Notes: a model not told the origin generated them from the sequence alone. Positions 1 to 9,293 are shown, counted from the stretch's first letter. The stretch is DNA of 64,000 nt from Brevundimonas sp. (GCF_016463295.1 NZ_JAEMRO010000004.1:1-64000); one strand, 5' to 3'. Program-made: numbers and translations.

Positions 1-41
1 TCGTGGGTCTGGGTCTTGGGGTCGGGCTCTTGATCGCTCAT
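1..41 (-). CDS. 5' end of a gene running off the left edge
   Basis: Only the first 13 codons are inside the window, reading MSDQEPDPKTQTH. The ATG at 41 is preceded by a strong Shine-Dalgarno (AAGGAG, ending about 9 nt upstream), which is the main support. It lies just downstream of and in the same direction as the glycosyltransferase at 97-1182, so the two are probably co-transcribed. The hydrophilic, Pro/Asp-rich start gives no function. In related genomes a UDP-2,3-diacylglucosamine hydrolase often neighbours this glycosyltransferase, but nothing here confirms that. Confidence 0.5.
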   Translation of the reverse strand, partial: MSDQEPDPKTQTH

Positions 42-96
42 CACGCGCGCTCCTTAGTATCTCCGACAAAGCGCGATGACAGGGTGACGGTTCCCG

Positions 97-1182
97 TCAG
101 GCGGCGACCTTGCGCCGGATCCGAGCGATGCGGCGCAGGCGGCGCCAGAACCGGCCGCGATCCGGCTCGGGGTACGGCTGCAGATTCTCGACGAACTGTT
201 CGGCCGAGGCGCGCCAGCTGAACTTCTCGGCATAGGCGCGCACGGCCTTGCGGTCGCATTTCAGGGCTTCGAGGCAGGCGGTCCGCAGATCGTCGTCGAT
301 GACCCCGGCGTTGGAGCCCGGAATGATGTCGATCGGCCCATGCGCCGGATAGGCCGCGACCGGCGTGCCGGTCCCCATGGCCTCCAGGATCACCAGGCCG
401 AAAGTGTCGGTCCAACTGGGGAAGACGAAGACGTCCGCGTCGCGGAAGCACCGCGCCAGATCCTCCCCAAACTTGGCCCCCAGAAACTTGGCCTGCGGGT
501 ACTTTTCCTGCAGCTCGGCCCGAGCGGGCCCGTCGCCGACGATGATCTTGGTCCCCGGCAGGTCGGTGGACAGAAACGCCTCGATATTCTTCTCGACGGC
601 CACGCGCCCGACGTTGAGCCAGAAGGGCCGCGGCCAGTCCTTGCCACCCAACTCGGCATAGATGGGCTCAAGATCGGGATTGAACTGTTCGGTATCCACG
701 CCCCGCGTCCAGGGCGAGACGTTGCGGAACCCGTGCGAAACCAGTTCGTCACGCAGCGTCGGCGTCGCCACCATCAGCCGTCCCGACGGCTTGTGGAACC
801 ACTTCATGTAGGCATAGCCGACCTGGACCGGAATCGGGAACCGGGCAGAGACATATTCGGGGAACTTGGTGTGATAGCTGGTCGTGAACGGCAGCTTCCA
901 TTCCACGCAGATGCGGCGCGTGGCGATGCCGATGGGACCCTCGGTGGCGATATGCACGGCCTCGGGCTCGAAGGCGCGCAGGCGTTCGCGGATCTCTTCT
1001 TCAGCACCCAGAGCCAGGCGTATTTCCGGGTAAGTCGGGCAGGGAATGGTCTTGAACTGGCTGGGTTCGATGACCTCGACCTCATGGCCCATGGCGCGGC
1101 ACTCCGCGATGGTCCGGGTCAGGGTACGGACGACGCCGTTGACCTGGGGCTCCCAGGCGTCGGTGGCCAGAACGATGCGCAT
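97..1182 (-). CDS. GT4-type glycosyltransferase (GDP-mannose-dependent mannosyltransferase-like)
   Basis: A 361-aa GT-B glycosyltransferase, probably transferring a hexose from a nucleotide sugar to a lipid or envelope glycan at the cytoplasmic face of the inner membrane. The N-terminus MRIVLATDAWEPQVNGV is typical of the MgtA/PimB-like family. The C-terminal half has the donor-binding region with FPSWTDTFGLVILEAMGTG, including the EX7E-type acidic pair. I start at the ATG at 1182 because the longer frame to 1398 adds 72 residues that match nothing in the family and cross a structured intergenic segment. The gene is divergent from putA. The sugar and acceptor cannot be read from sequence. Confidence 0.85.
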   Translation of the reverse strand: MRIVLATDAWEPQVNGVVRTLTRTIAECRAMGHEVEVIEPSQFKTIPCPTYPEIRLALGAEEEIRERLRAFEPEAVHIATEGPIGIATRRICVEWKLPFTTSYHTKFPEYVSARFPIPVQVGYAYMKWFHKPSGRLMVATPTLRDELVSHGFRNVSPWTRGVDTEQFNPDLEPIYAELGGKDWPRPFWLNVGRVAVEKNIEAFLSTDLPGTKIIVGDGPARAELQEKYPQAKFLGAKFGEDLARCFRDADVFVFPSWTDTFGLVILEAMGTGTPVAAYPAHGPIDIIPGSNAGVIDDDLRTACLEALKCDRKAVRAYAEKFSWRASAEQFVENLQPYPEPDRGRFWRRLRRIARIRRKVAA

Positions 1183-1221
1183 GTGGGCCGGTTGGCTCCG
1201 CCGTTGATCGGTCGCCACCTC

Positions 1222-1268
1222 TAGCGCCTGATTGAGCCTTTGGCGAGACTTCGCCTGAGAGGGCGCTA
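1222..1268. repeat. Nested inverted repeat between the glycosyltransferase and putA
   Basis: A perfect 7-bp outer stem (TAGCGCC at 1222-1228 with GGCGCTA at 1262-1268) encloses a second hairpin (GGCGA-gact-TCGCC at 1242-1255). It sits in the 144-bp divergent intergenic region. It could fold in either transcript's leader or be a REP-type element; no T-run follows, so it does not look like an intrinsic terminator. Confidence 0.45.
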
Positions 1269-1300
1269 AAGCCACGCCTCGCAGCGTCAATGACGCGCCA

Positions 1301-1323
1301 CCTTCCCCCGCGTGAGGGGAAGG
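1301..1323 (+). promoter_or_regulatory. Hairpin containing the putA ribosome binding site
   Basis: CCTTCCCC (1301-1308) pairs perfectly with GGGGAAGG (1316-1323) across a 7-nt loop. The right arm is the only good Shine-Dalgarno for the putA ATG at 1327, so the fold would hide the ribosome binding site. The arms resemble half of the REP-like unit near 32.4 kb. Control of translation is inferred. Confidence 0.5.
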
Positions 1324-1326
1324 GAT

Positions 1327-4300
1327 ATGTGCGCAGCCATGCACGCACACGTCATTCCGCCCGCCGCGCTGTCGCAGGACTGGGATAGTCTGGACCACGG
1401 CAAGTTCGCCGACGAGCGCCGGGCCGTGGCCGACAATCTGGCCCGTTTGCCGCTGGACGCCGCTGAGCGTGCCGCCGTCCTGGCCAGCGCCACGGGCCTA
1501 GTCGAACAGGCCCGCGCCAGCGTCAAGAAACAGGGCGTGGTCGAGAGCTTCCTGCAGGAGTTTTCGCTGGGCACCCGAGAGGGTCTGGCCCTGATGTGCC
1601 TGGCCGAGGCCCTGCTGCGCACGCCGGACGAAGACACCCGCGACCGCCTGATCGCCGAGAAGATCGGCTCAGCCGACTGGGCCAGTCATCTGGGGCAGTC
1701 CGACAGCCTGTTCGTCAACGCCTCGACCTGGGGCCTGATGCTGACGGGCAAGCTGGTGGATGCCGACGATCAGGCCAAGACCGACCTGCCGGGTTTCCTC
1801 AAGCGTGTCGCCGGTCGCCTGGGTGAACCGGTGATCCGTCAGGCCGTGGCCGCCGCCGTCCGCATCATGGGCGAACAGTTTGTGGTCGGCCGCACTATCG
1901 AGGCGGCCCTGAAGCGGTCGAACCGCGAGGGCTGGCTGTGCTCTTTCGACATGCTGGGCGAAGGGGCGCGGACAGCTGCCGACGCCGAACGCTATGAGCG
2001 CATCTATGCGGATGCCATCACCGCCGTCGGCAAGACCGCAAAGGGCCAGGGGCCGGAGGTCGGCCACGGCGTCTCGGTCAAGCTGTCGGCCCTGTCGCCG
2101 CGCTATGAAGCGACGCATGAGGCGCGCGTCTGGGAAGAGCTCTATCCACGCGTCCTCCGGCTGGCGAAGATCGCCGCCGCCGCCGACATCAACTTCACCA
2201 TGGATGCGGAAGAGGCCGATCGCCTGGCCTTGTCGTTGAAGCTGCTCGACCGGCTGGCGCGAGAGCCGGAACTGGGGGCGTGGACCGGGCTGGGCCTGGC
2301 CGTTCAGGCCTATCAGAAGCGCTGCCCCGAAGTCATCGCCCGCGTGGCCGAGCTGGCGCGCACCTCCGGCCGTCGCCTGATGGTGCGTCTGGTCAAGGGC
2401 GCCTATTGGGACACCGAGATCAAGCGTGCCCAGGTCGCGGGTCGCACCGACTATCCGGTCTTCACGACCAAGGCGGCGACCGATCTGAACTATCTGGTCT
2501 GTGCCCGGATGATGATCGAGGCCTCGCCGCACATCTACAGCCAGTTCGCCACCCACAACGCCCATTCGCTGGCCGCCGTGCACAAGATGGCGGCCGACCG
2601 GGGCGTCAAGATCGAGTTCCAGCGCCTGCATGGCATGGGCGAGGCCCTGTACGACGCCGCCATCGCCACCTTCGGAGCCGTCACGGTGCGGGCCTATGCG
2701 CCTGTTGGCGGCCATGAGGACCTGCTGCCCTATCTGGTCCGTCGTCTGCTGGAGAATGGAGCCAACTCCAGCTTCGTGCACGCCCTGCTGGACGAGCGGG
2801 TGCCCGCCGGTGCCGTCGCCGCCGACCCCATCGACGCCGTCGAGGCCCACCCCGACCGCCACGCCAAGATTCCGACCCCCAAGGACATGTACATGGACCG
2901 CCAGAACTCGCTGGGCCGCGATTACAGCCAGGCCGCCGACCGCGACCGCCACGCCGCTGCGCTGGAGAAGGTCGACCGCGAGCGCTTCACCTCCGGCCCG
3001 ATCATCGGCGGCAAACTGCTGGCAGGCACGGATGCGCAGGACGTGACCAACCCGTTTGACCGCAGCCAGGTGCTGGGCCATGTGTCGGAGGCGACCGCCG
3101 CCGATATCGACGCCGCCGCCCAGGCCGCCGCCGAGGCGCAAGTGGCCTGGGACCGTCTGGGCGGTGCGGGCCGCGCGCCCGTCCTGCGCGCCATGGCCGA
3201 TGCGCTGGAGGCCGATATGGACCGTCTGGTCGCGCTTCTGTCGCGCGAGGCGGGCAAGACCCTGACCGACGGCGTCGCCGAGGTGCGCGAGGCCGCCGAC
3301 TTCTGCCGCTACTACGCCATGCTGGCCGAGCGCGACTTCGGCGGGCGCGCCGAACTGAAGGGACCCGTCGGCGAGATCAACCAGCTGGTCCTGCACGGAC
3401 GTGGCGTCTTCGCCTGCATCAGCCCCTGGAACTTCCCGCTCGCCATCTTCACCGGCCAGATCGCCGCCGCCTTGGCCGCCGGCAATGCCGTCCTGGCCAA
3501 GCCCGCCGAACAGACGCCGCTGATCGCCGCCGAAGCCGTGCGCCTGTTCCAGAAGGCGGGCCTGAACCCCGATCTGCTGGCCCTGGTGCCCGGGCGCGGC
3601 GAGACGGTGGGCGCAACCTTGGTTTCGCACCCGCTGGTCGATGGAGTGGCCTTCACCGGGGGCACCGACACCGCCTATGCCATCAACCGGTCGATCGCGG
3701 CCCGGCCCGGCGCGATCATTCCCTTCATTGCCGAGACCGGCGGTCTGAACGGCATGTTCGTGGACACCACGGCGCTGCGCGAACAGGTGATCGACGACGT
3801 CATCAACTCCGCCTTCGGCTCGGCGGGCCAGCGCTGCTCGGCCCTGCGCATCCTCTATGCGCCGAAGGATTCGGCCGACAGCCTGATCGAGGGTCTGAAG
3901 GGGGCCTTGGCTGCCCAGGTCGTCGGCGACCCGACCGACCCGGCCACCGACATCGGCCCGGTCATCGACTCCGAAAGCCGCGCCGCGCTGGAAGCCCACA
4001 TCGGCCGTCTGGGCAAGGAGGCGAAGATCATCGCCCGTGCCACCCTGCCCGCCGGTGCCGACAAGGGTGACCTGTTCGCGCCCACCATCGCCGAAATCCC
4101 CACCCCCGACTTTCTGGAGCGCGAGGTCTTCGGCCCCGTCCTGCACATCTATCGCTATGAGCCCAAGGACCTGAAGGCCGTCGCGGGCAAGCTGGCCGCG
4201 CGCGGCTATGGCCTGACGTTGGGCGTGCACAGCCGGATCGAGGCCTTTGCCGAGGAGGTCATCCGCTTGGTCCCGGCCGGTAATGTCTATATCAACCGCG

Positions 4301-4467
4301 GCGTGACGGGTGCCGTCGTCGGCGTTCAGCCGTTCGGCGGTGAAGGCCTGTCCGGCACAGGCCCCAAGGCCGGCGGCCCCAACAGCCTGATCCGCTATGC
4401 GGCGGAGAAAGCGATCTCGAACAACATTTCCGCCCAGGGCGGTGATCCGGCACTGTTGAATCTTTAG
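1327..4467 (+). CDS. putA: Bifunctional proline dehydrogenase / L-glutamate gamma-semialdehyde dehydrogenase PutA
   Basis: A 1046-aa enzyme oxidising proline to glutamate in two steps: FAD-dependent proline dehydrogenase, then NAD+-dependent P5C dehydrogenase, with channelling between sites. The N-terminal 190 residues are an arm region with no ribbon-helix-helix, so this PutA is unlikely to repress its own gene. The PRODH barrel follows (VKLSALSPRYEA, LMVRLVKGAYWDTEIKRAQ, FATHNAHS). The aldehyde dehydrogenase module carries the general base in FIAETGGLN (Glu803) and the nucleophile in GSAGQRCSALR (Cys837). The ATG at 1327 is chosen over a GTG at 1312 because GGGGAAGGGAT precedes it; that site lies in a hairpin. 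No divergent Lrp-type putR is seen. Confidence 0.95.
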   Translation: MCAAMHAHVIPPAALSQDWDSLDHGKFADERRAVADNLARLPLDAAERAAVLASATGLVEQARASVKKQGVVESFLQEFSLGTREGLALMCLAEALLRTPDEDTRDRLIAEKIGSADWASHLGQSDSLFVNASTWGLMLTGKLVDADDQAKTDLPGFLKRVAGRLGEPVIRQAVAAAVRIMGEQFVVGRTIEAALKRSNREGWLCSFDMLGEGARTAADAERYERIYADAITAVGKTAKGQGPEVGHGVSVKLSALSPRYEATHEARVWEELYPRVLRLAKIAAAADINFTMDAEEADRLALSLKLLDRLAREPELGAWTGLGLAVQAYQKRCPEVIARVAELARTSGRRLMVRLVKGAYWDTEIKRAQVAGRTDYPVFTTKAATDLNYLVCARMMIEASPHIYSQFATHNAHSLAAVHKMAADRGVKIEFQRLHGMGEALYDAAIATFGAVTVRAYAPVGGHEDLLPYLVRRLLENGANSSFVHALLDERVPAGAVAADPIDAVEAHPDRHAKIPTPKDMYMDRQNSLGRDYSQAADRDRHAAALEKVDRERFTSGPIIGGKLLAGTDAQDVTNPFDRSQVLGHVSEATAADIDAAAQAAAEAQVAWDRLGGAGRAPVLRAMADALEADMDRLVALLSREAGKTLTDGVAEVREAADFCRYYAMLAERDFGGRAELKGPVGEINQLVLHGRGVFACISPWNFPLAIFTGQIAAALAAGNAVLAKPAEQTPLIAAEAVRLFQKAGLNPDLLALVPGRGETVGATLVSHPLVDGVAFTGGTDTAYAINRSIAARPGAIIPFIAETGGLNGMFVDTTALREQVIDDVINSAFGSAGQRCSALRILYAPKDSADSLIEGLKGALAAQVVGDPTDPATDIGPVIDSESRAALEAHIGRLGKEAKIIARATLPAGADKGDLFAPTIAEIPTPDFLEREVFGPVLHIYRYEPKDLKAVAGKLAARGYGLTLGVHSRIEAFAEEVIRLVPAGNVYINRGVTGAVVGVQPFGGEGLSGTGPKAGGPNSLIRYAAEKAISNNISAQGGDPALLNL

Positions 4468-4565
4468 CGACCCGAAAGCGGGACGTCAGGTTTCGACATC
4501 CACCACAGACTTCACGCTTATTGGGCCTGGGGCTAAGAATGGTTGGCTTTCCGAGGGAGTTCGCC

Positions 4566-5135
4566 ATGCGTCATCTGTTGCTCGTCGCCGTCCTGGCGGT
4601 CGTCGCCACCGCCTGCACCGCCGCCGAGAGCGAGGCTCCGCAAGGCGCGGCCTCGGCCAGCGAAGCGGCCTATGGCAGTGCCGAGGCCGCCACACCCGCG
4701 CCATCCCCCGGCCAGGCCGCGCCGCCCCTGTCGGCCTATGTCGACAAATATCCGTTCGACGCTGTCGACGGCGTGCGCTTCGTCGATCACTCCCTGGTCC
4801 GCGCGGCCATCGAGCGATCGGGTGCTCCTCAGGAGGCGCTGGACTACATTCGCAACGACAATACGGTCGTGGTCCCGATCATTGAGGTGGATGGACGCCT
4901 GATGTCGCGCGGCTTCGAGGCCGCCAGCGGCGGGGACGTCAACTGGGGCGTCCTGATCTCTCTGGACGGCCAGCGCGGTGCCGTCTGCTATTCGACCGGC
5001 GTCGAGAAATACACCCGCGGTGCGGACTGGTTCATCGACGGCGAAAAGGCCTTCACCCTCTACGACATGTGCCCCAGCGACGCCGAAGACCTCGCCGGAC
5101 TGGGCACCTGGCCGATCGGTAGCATTCCGGGCTAA
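4566..5135 (+). CDS. Small putative lipoprotein of unknown function
   Basis: A 189-aa exported protein. Residues 1-16 form a basic then hydrophobic signal (MRHLLLVAVLAVVATA) ending at Cys17, a weak lipobox. An Ala/Pro/Ser-rich linker to about residue 55 follows, then a compact domain containing YPFDAVDGVRFVDH and VVVPIIEVDGRLMSRGF, with two later cysteines (VCYSTG, DMCPSD) that could form a disulfide. The ATG at 4566 has GAGGGAG upstream; the longer frame from 4521 would bury the signal. I do not recognise the family. It is convergent with the next gene, with a 9-bp gap. Confidence 0.75.
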   Translation: MRHLLLVAVLAVVATACTAAESEAPQGAASASEAAYGSAEAATPAPSPGQAAPPLSAYVDKYPFDAVDGVRFVDHSLVRAAIERSGAPQEALDYIRNDNTVVVPIIEVDGRLMSRGFEAASGGDVNWGVLISLDGQRGAVCYSTGVEKYTRGADWFIDGEKAFTLYDMCPSDAEDLAGLGTWPIGSIPG

Positions 5136-5144
5136 CGCGCAGCC

Positions 5145-6413
5145 TCAGGCCTCCACGTCCACGGTGCCATAGGCTGGATCAATCCCGTCGCGATGCTCCA
5201 ACCTCAGAAAATAGGAGCCAGGGTGCAGCATGAGGCTCGCGGTTGACTGACCGGGCTTCAGCAGAAATTGGTCCGCCGGAACGCCCGCGGGGCCTTCGCT
5301 GACCCGCAAGGCTTGAAGCAAGGCCAATCCGTCGAAGCGGGGAACGGCAACCTCTACAGCCCGACGAAGTGGATCGGCCGCCAACCAACCCGGACGTCCA
5401 GCGACCTCCGGCCGACGAGGGTGGAACACCGACAGATCGCTCTGTCCGGTGAAATGCCGACTGGCAAACGCGACACCATCCTTTGAGACCACTATCGAGT
5501 CTTCTGGCTCGAACCGGTCCAGTACGGCCGCCACGTGTGGCGCGTCGTTTGCCGGGTCCAGCGCCAGCCAGTTGTAGGCTTGTTCGATGGTCAATGGGTC
5601 TATCCCCGAGGCCGCCTTCAGCCGCGCCGCAAACCAGGTTCCGAAGCGATTGGGCTTCTCCATCGCATGATCATAGCCGACGTAAACCAGCACCTTGGCG
5701 TCCGGATTTGGGGCCAGGACATTGGCTATCAGATTGTCTGCTTGCGCCTGTTCGCGCATCGCGATCCGGGCTTCGGCACCGGCGTCATCGGGTGCCCGCT
5801 GCATCCAGTTGAACTCGTAATCCCTGAAGCGGTAGCCCAACCGCGCCGCCTCTCGAATGGTTTCGGCAAAGACCGGGTCCTGCGTGTACCAGCCGAAGTC
5901 GCGCGTGAAGGCCATACCGTCGCGATACAGGCTGACAGACGGGGCTGGCCCATCCTGAGGCGGCGTAAATGCCTCGGCTGCGAACCAGTCAAAGCCTAGA
6001 GGTCGGAGAGCCCGGACAACGCGTGCAGCGAAGGCGCGATGGGCCGAGACATTGTGTGCTTCATTCAGAATGACGACCTGTGTTCCTCGCGCTGCTTCGA
6101 CGACAGCTTCGATTGCATCTCGGCTTTCGGCACCTTCGAGAGTCGGGCGTTCATCGCCTGCGCGCGGAGAGCGTTCGTACAGCCCCACTGCAGTTCGCTC
6201 GTCACCCAGGAAAGCGGCGTACTGGCTCAGCGCCCCCCGAGCATCGGCATCACCGGCCTCAACCTTGGACTTGAGCTCGAGATAGTAGGGAAGGTACCGC
6301 CCCTCCAAATGGAGTCGCTGTTCTGAGGTAAGAGGTATTTGAGCCCATGCGGGGACAGTGCTCGCCAGCCCTGCTGCGGCCGTCGTCAGCCCAAATCCGC
6401 GTCGTGTCAGCAT
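5145..6413 (-). CDS. Tat-exported ChaN/TIKI-like putative hydrolase or haem-binding protein
   Basis: A 422-aa protein with a twin-arginine signal at the N-terminus (LTRRGFGLTTAAAGLASTV, cleavage near AWA-QI), implying folded export to the periplasm. The core shows the ChaN/TIKI fold signature: VVILNEAHNVSAHRAF with Glu118, His120 and His125, then FDWFAAEAF, and a later VYVGYDHAME. In the superfamily such residues bind metal or haem. The C-terminal 120 residues form an added beta-rich region unlike the core. I prefer the ATG at 6413 (GGGGATCACAC upstream) to the one at 6434 because it puts the RR motif near the start. The natural ligand is unknown. Confidence 0.75.
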   Translation of the reverse strand: MLTRRGFGLTTAAAGLASTVPAWAQIPLTSEQRLHLEGRYLPYYLELKSKVEAGDADARGALSQYAAFLGDERTAVGLYERSPRAGDERPTLEGAESRDAIEAVVEAARGTQVVILNEAHNVSAHRAFAARVVRALRPLGFDWFAAEAFTPPQDGPAPSVSLYRDGMAFTRDFGWYTQDPVFAETIREAARLGYRFRDYEFNWMQRAPDDAGAEARIAMREQAQADNLIANVLAPNPDAKVLVYVGYDHAMEKPNRFGTWFAARLKAASGIDPLTIEQAYNWLALDPANDAPHVAAVLDRFEPEDSIVVSKDGVAFASRHFTGQSDLSVFHPRRPEVAGRPGWLAADPLRRAVEVAVPRFDGLALLQALRVSEGPAGVPADQFLLKPGQSTASLMLHPGSYFLRLEHRDGIDPAYGTVDVEA

Positions 6414-6486
6414 GTGTGATCCCCGTGTCGACAAAGATCATCCCGCAACCTTGGCCAGACTGTGTCCCGGCACCTCCGGTTCGACT

Positions 6487-7401
6487 CTAGCTCGGCCAGC
6501 CTCCCGCTCGGCTCAGTGCGCTGGGAGCCGGCCGGCCGATCTTGTCGCCGATCCAGCGGGCGGTGGCGATGAGAGCGTCGAGGTCGTAGCCGGTGGAGAA
6601 GCCAGCCCGCTCCAGCATGTAAACAAGGTCCTCGGTGGCGATGTTGCCGGTGGCCCCCGGCGCGAAGGGGCAGCCGCCGATGCCGCCGACCGACGCATCC
6701 AGAACATCGATACCCGCTTCGACACCCGCATAGGCATTGGCCAGGCCGGTGTTGCGGGTGTCGTGGAAATGCAGGCGCAGGGTCGCGTCGAGGGCGGACT
6801 TGCGGACGGCCTCGACCATGCGGGTCACGGCCCAGGGATTGCCCACGCCGATGGTGTCGGCCAGGGCGATTTCGGCGACGCCCAATTCCGCGATCCGACC
6901 CACAAGATCGGCCACCTGACCCACCGAAACCTCGCCGTCGAAGGGGCAGCCCCAGACGCAGGACAGGGTCGCCGACAGGGACGGCGTTTCACCTGCTGCG
7001 CCGTCGGCATTGGCCCGGCCAGCCACGATATCAGCCAGCATCTGCACCTGCTGATCGACTGACAGCCCCTGGTTTTTCAGGCCAAAGCCGTCGGTGGCGC
7101 TCATGGCCACGTTCACTTCGTCCACCGCCGTACCAAGGGCGCGGTCATAGCCCTTGGCGTTCAGCCCCAGGCCTATGCGGCTGCGTCCGGCCTCGTGAGG
7201 CAGGGCAGCCATGACTTCCTCGGCCCCGGCCATCTGGGGCACATACTTCGGATGGACGAAGCTGACGGCCTCGATGCGCCGCGCCCCTGCGGCCTCCAGT
7301 CGGCGCACCAGATCGGCACGGACGGCGGGCTCCAACACGGCTCTTTCGTTCTGCAGTCCGTCGCGGGGGCCGACCTCGACGATGGTGATGGGGCGGCTCA
7401 C
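6487..7401 (-). CDS. mvaB: Hydroxymethylglutaryl-CoA lyase
   Basis: A 304-aa HMGL-like TIM-barrel enzyme cleaving HMG-CoA to acetyl-CoA and acetoacetate, the last step of leucine catabolism. Signatures: VEVGPRDGLQNE (metal and substrate binding), LHFHDTRNTG (metal-binding HxH) and SVGGIGGCPFAPGATGN with the flexible-loop cysteine. The length is normal. The start is a GTG overlapping the stop of the upstream GT39 gene in GTGA, so the two are translationally coupled, an unexpected pairing. The usual liu partners (isovaleryl-CoA dehydrogenase, methylcrotonyl-CoA carboxylase) are not in the window. Confidence 0.93.
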   Translation of the reverse strand: MSRPITIVEVGPRDGLQNERAVLEPAVRADLVRRLEAAGARRIEAVSFVHPKYVPQMAGAEEVMAALPHEAGRSRIGLGLNAKGYDRALGTAVDEVNVAMSATDGFGLKNQGLSVDQQVQMLADIVAGRANADGAAGETPSLSATLSCVWGCPFDGEVSVGQVADLVGRIAELGVAEIALADTIGVGNPWAVTRMVEAVRKSALDATLRLHFHDTRNTGLANAYAGVEAGIDVLDASVGGIGGCPFAPGATGNIATEDLVYMLERAGFSTGYDLDALIATARWIGDKIGRPAPSALSRAGGWPS

Positions 7402-9293
7402 CGGGCAGGCTCGGGCGTCGGGGTGGGCGTTGCGGGTACGGGGGCCGGGACAGGCGTCGGAGCGGACGCGGGGGCCTGTCCCGGCGCGGGCACGATGACC
7501 ACGGGCGGCTCATCCGGGCCGGGCGCGGGCGTCAGGGCCGTCCCGGGCGGATCCTCGGTGATCAGGGCGGGATCGACCCCGTCCTCGGTGGTCGTTTCAA
7601 CCTCCAGCGGCGTGGGGCGGGATCGCCGCAGCGTTGGGCGCGCCAGTTCCGGCGGCGCATAGACGGTCAGGGTCACGTCGTCGCCCTGCGAATAGTTGTG
7701 GCCCCGCACCACGCCGACCTCGCGCCCGGTCACGCCCAGGGCGGCGCTGGCGACGCGGAAGGCATCGGCGTCGGCCGCCTCGACGATGACGGGCCGCCCT
7801 TCGGCGAGGGCCTTCGCGGCCCCGGCGGCATCGGTCAGTTCCGTATCCTTGCCCGTCAGAAAGACGAAGCTGGGCTCATGAAAGCCCGTGATGGCCACCG
7901 GCCCGTTGCGTCCCTGACTGGGCAGCAGTTCGGCCTTGGCCAGAACCTCGACCAGTTGCGGCGCGATGGCCAGCGGCTTGAGCTGGCGGATGGTCCCAGC
8001 CAGCCCTGCATGGGCCACCAGGCCTAGGGTGATCGAGATCAGCACCGCCGTCACTGCCGCACGGTGCATCAGCAGGAAGGCCCCGATAAGGGCCGCCAGT
8101 GCCGCGAAGACAATGGTCAGGGTCGCCCAGGTCTGGGCCGTCGACCGCCCGAACTCGGTCAGGCCATAGACGGTGATCAGGACGACGATCAGGCCGGCGA
8201 ACAATGCCAGACCCGCCCCGACGAGGCGCGAGACCTTGCCGATCGGCTGGGTCAGGGCCGCGGCGGCCAGCAGGGCGATCGCGCCGAAGGTCGGCAGTGT
8301 GTAGTGCGCCAGCTTGGTCGGCGTCAGCTCGAAGATCAGCCAGGCCGGAACCAGCCAGCAGACCAGAAACCGCACCGCAGGCTCGGCCCGTCGATGCCAG
8401 CCGGTCGAGATCGCGGCAGGTAGAACCAGTGTCGCCGGGAACAGCAGCACCGGGGCCAGCAGCAGGAAGTAGCCCGGCCAGGCCCCGTGGCTTTCGTGCC
8501 CGCCCGCGATCTTGGGGGCCAGGTCGCCCATGATGGCCTCGCGCCAGAAGCCGCCGTCGGTGGCGATGGTGATGGCGATGGCCCACGGCCCGACCAGCAA
8601 CGCGACCAGGGGCAGGCCCCAGCCCCATCCCAGACTGCGCAGCCATCTGAAATCGCGATCCCAGATCGACAGGGTCAGCATGGCGGGCGCGATCACGATC
8701 AGCCCGACCGGCCCCTTGACCAGAATGGAAAGGCCCAGCCCGAACCAGAACATCAGCTTGTGCGGTCTGAGCGGCGTCTCGCCCGCCCGCCTTGCCAGAT
8801 AGACCCGTGCCAGACCCGCCATCGACAGGGTTACGGCGGCGCACAGCATGGCATCGGTCTTGGCGATCCCCGCCTCGGTCGACAGCAGGAAACTGGCCCC
8901 CAGCATGGCCCCGGCGAGGAAGCCCGCGCGCTGACCGAACATCGCCGCTCCCGCCCAGGCACAGGCCGCCGCGGCCAGCATGGCCGCCAGCAGGGAGGGG
9001 ATGCGATAGGACGAGATATCGCGCGCCTCGATGCCCGAGGTCGCCGCCACCGCGACCGCCTGCATCCAGTAGATGCCGACCGGCTTCTTCCAGCGCGGCT
9101 CGTCCTGGAAGCGGATGTCGACATAATCGCCGCTCTGCAGCATCTGCGACGTGGCCTGGGCATAGCGGCTTTCGTCACGATCCAGCGGCGGCAGCAGCAT
9201 CATCACGGGCAGGCCGGCGAACAGGGCCACCACGGCCGCAAGCAGCGGTCCGCGCCAGCCGGCGATGTAGCGATCGAGATCGGGACGCGTCAT
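7398..9293 (-). CDS. ArnT-like GT39 membrane glycosyltransferase
   Basis: A 631-aa polytopic protein using polyprenyl-phosphate sugar donors on the periplasmic side, as ArnT does when modifying lipid A or other acceptors. The first periplasmic loop carries the family acidic motif DRDESRYAQ (near residue 40) and WKKPVGIYWMQA. About a dozen hydrophobic helices run to residue 430; a soluble domain of about 130 residues follows (FHEPSFVFLTGKD). The last 70 residues are a Pro/Ala/Thr-rich tail not normal for ArnT. AAGGACG precedes the ATG. It is divergent from a GT2 enzyme (9407-10135) that could make its donor, a functional pairing I infer. Confidence 0.85.
   Translation of the reverse strand: MTRPDLDRYIAGWRGPLLAAVVALFAGLPVMMLLPPLDRDESRYAQATSQMLQSGDYVDIRFQDEPRWKKPVGIYWMQAVAVAATSGIEARDISSYRIPSLLAAMLAAAACAWAGAAMFGQRAGFLAGAMLGASFLLSTEAGIAKTDAMLCAAVTLSMAGLARVYLARRAGETPLRPHKLMFWFGLGLSILVKGPVGLIVIAPAMLTLSIWDRDFRWLRSLGWGWGLPLVALLVGPWAIAITIATDGGFWREAIMGDLAPKIAGGHESHGAWPGYFLLLAPVLLFPATLVLPAAISTGWHRRAEPAVRFLVCWLVPAWLIFELTPTKLAHYTLPTFGAIALLAAAALTQPIGKVSRLVGAGLALFAGLIVVLITVYGLTEFGRSTAQTWATLTIVFAALAALIGAFLLMHRAAVTAVLISITLGLVAHAGLAGTIRQLKPLAIAPQLVEVLAKAELLPSQGRNGPVAITGFHEPSFVFLTGKDTELTDAAGAAKALAEGRPVIVEAADADAFRVASAALGVTGREVGVVRGHNYSQGDDVTLTVYAPPELARPTLRRSRPTPLEVETTTEDGVDPALITEDPPGTALTPAPGPDEPPVVIVPAPGQAPASAPTPVPAPVPATPTPTPEPAR

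Noticed and set aside
1669-4230. An 853-codon open frame on the minus strand within putA
   Set aside because: It is the codon-position shadow of putA in high-GC DNA: Gly/Asp/Gln/Arg-rich with no fold or motif, and PutA is complete on the plus strand.
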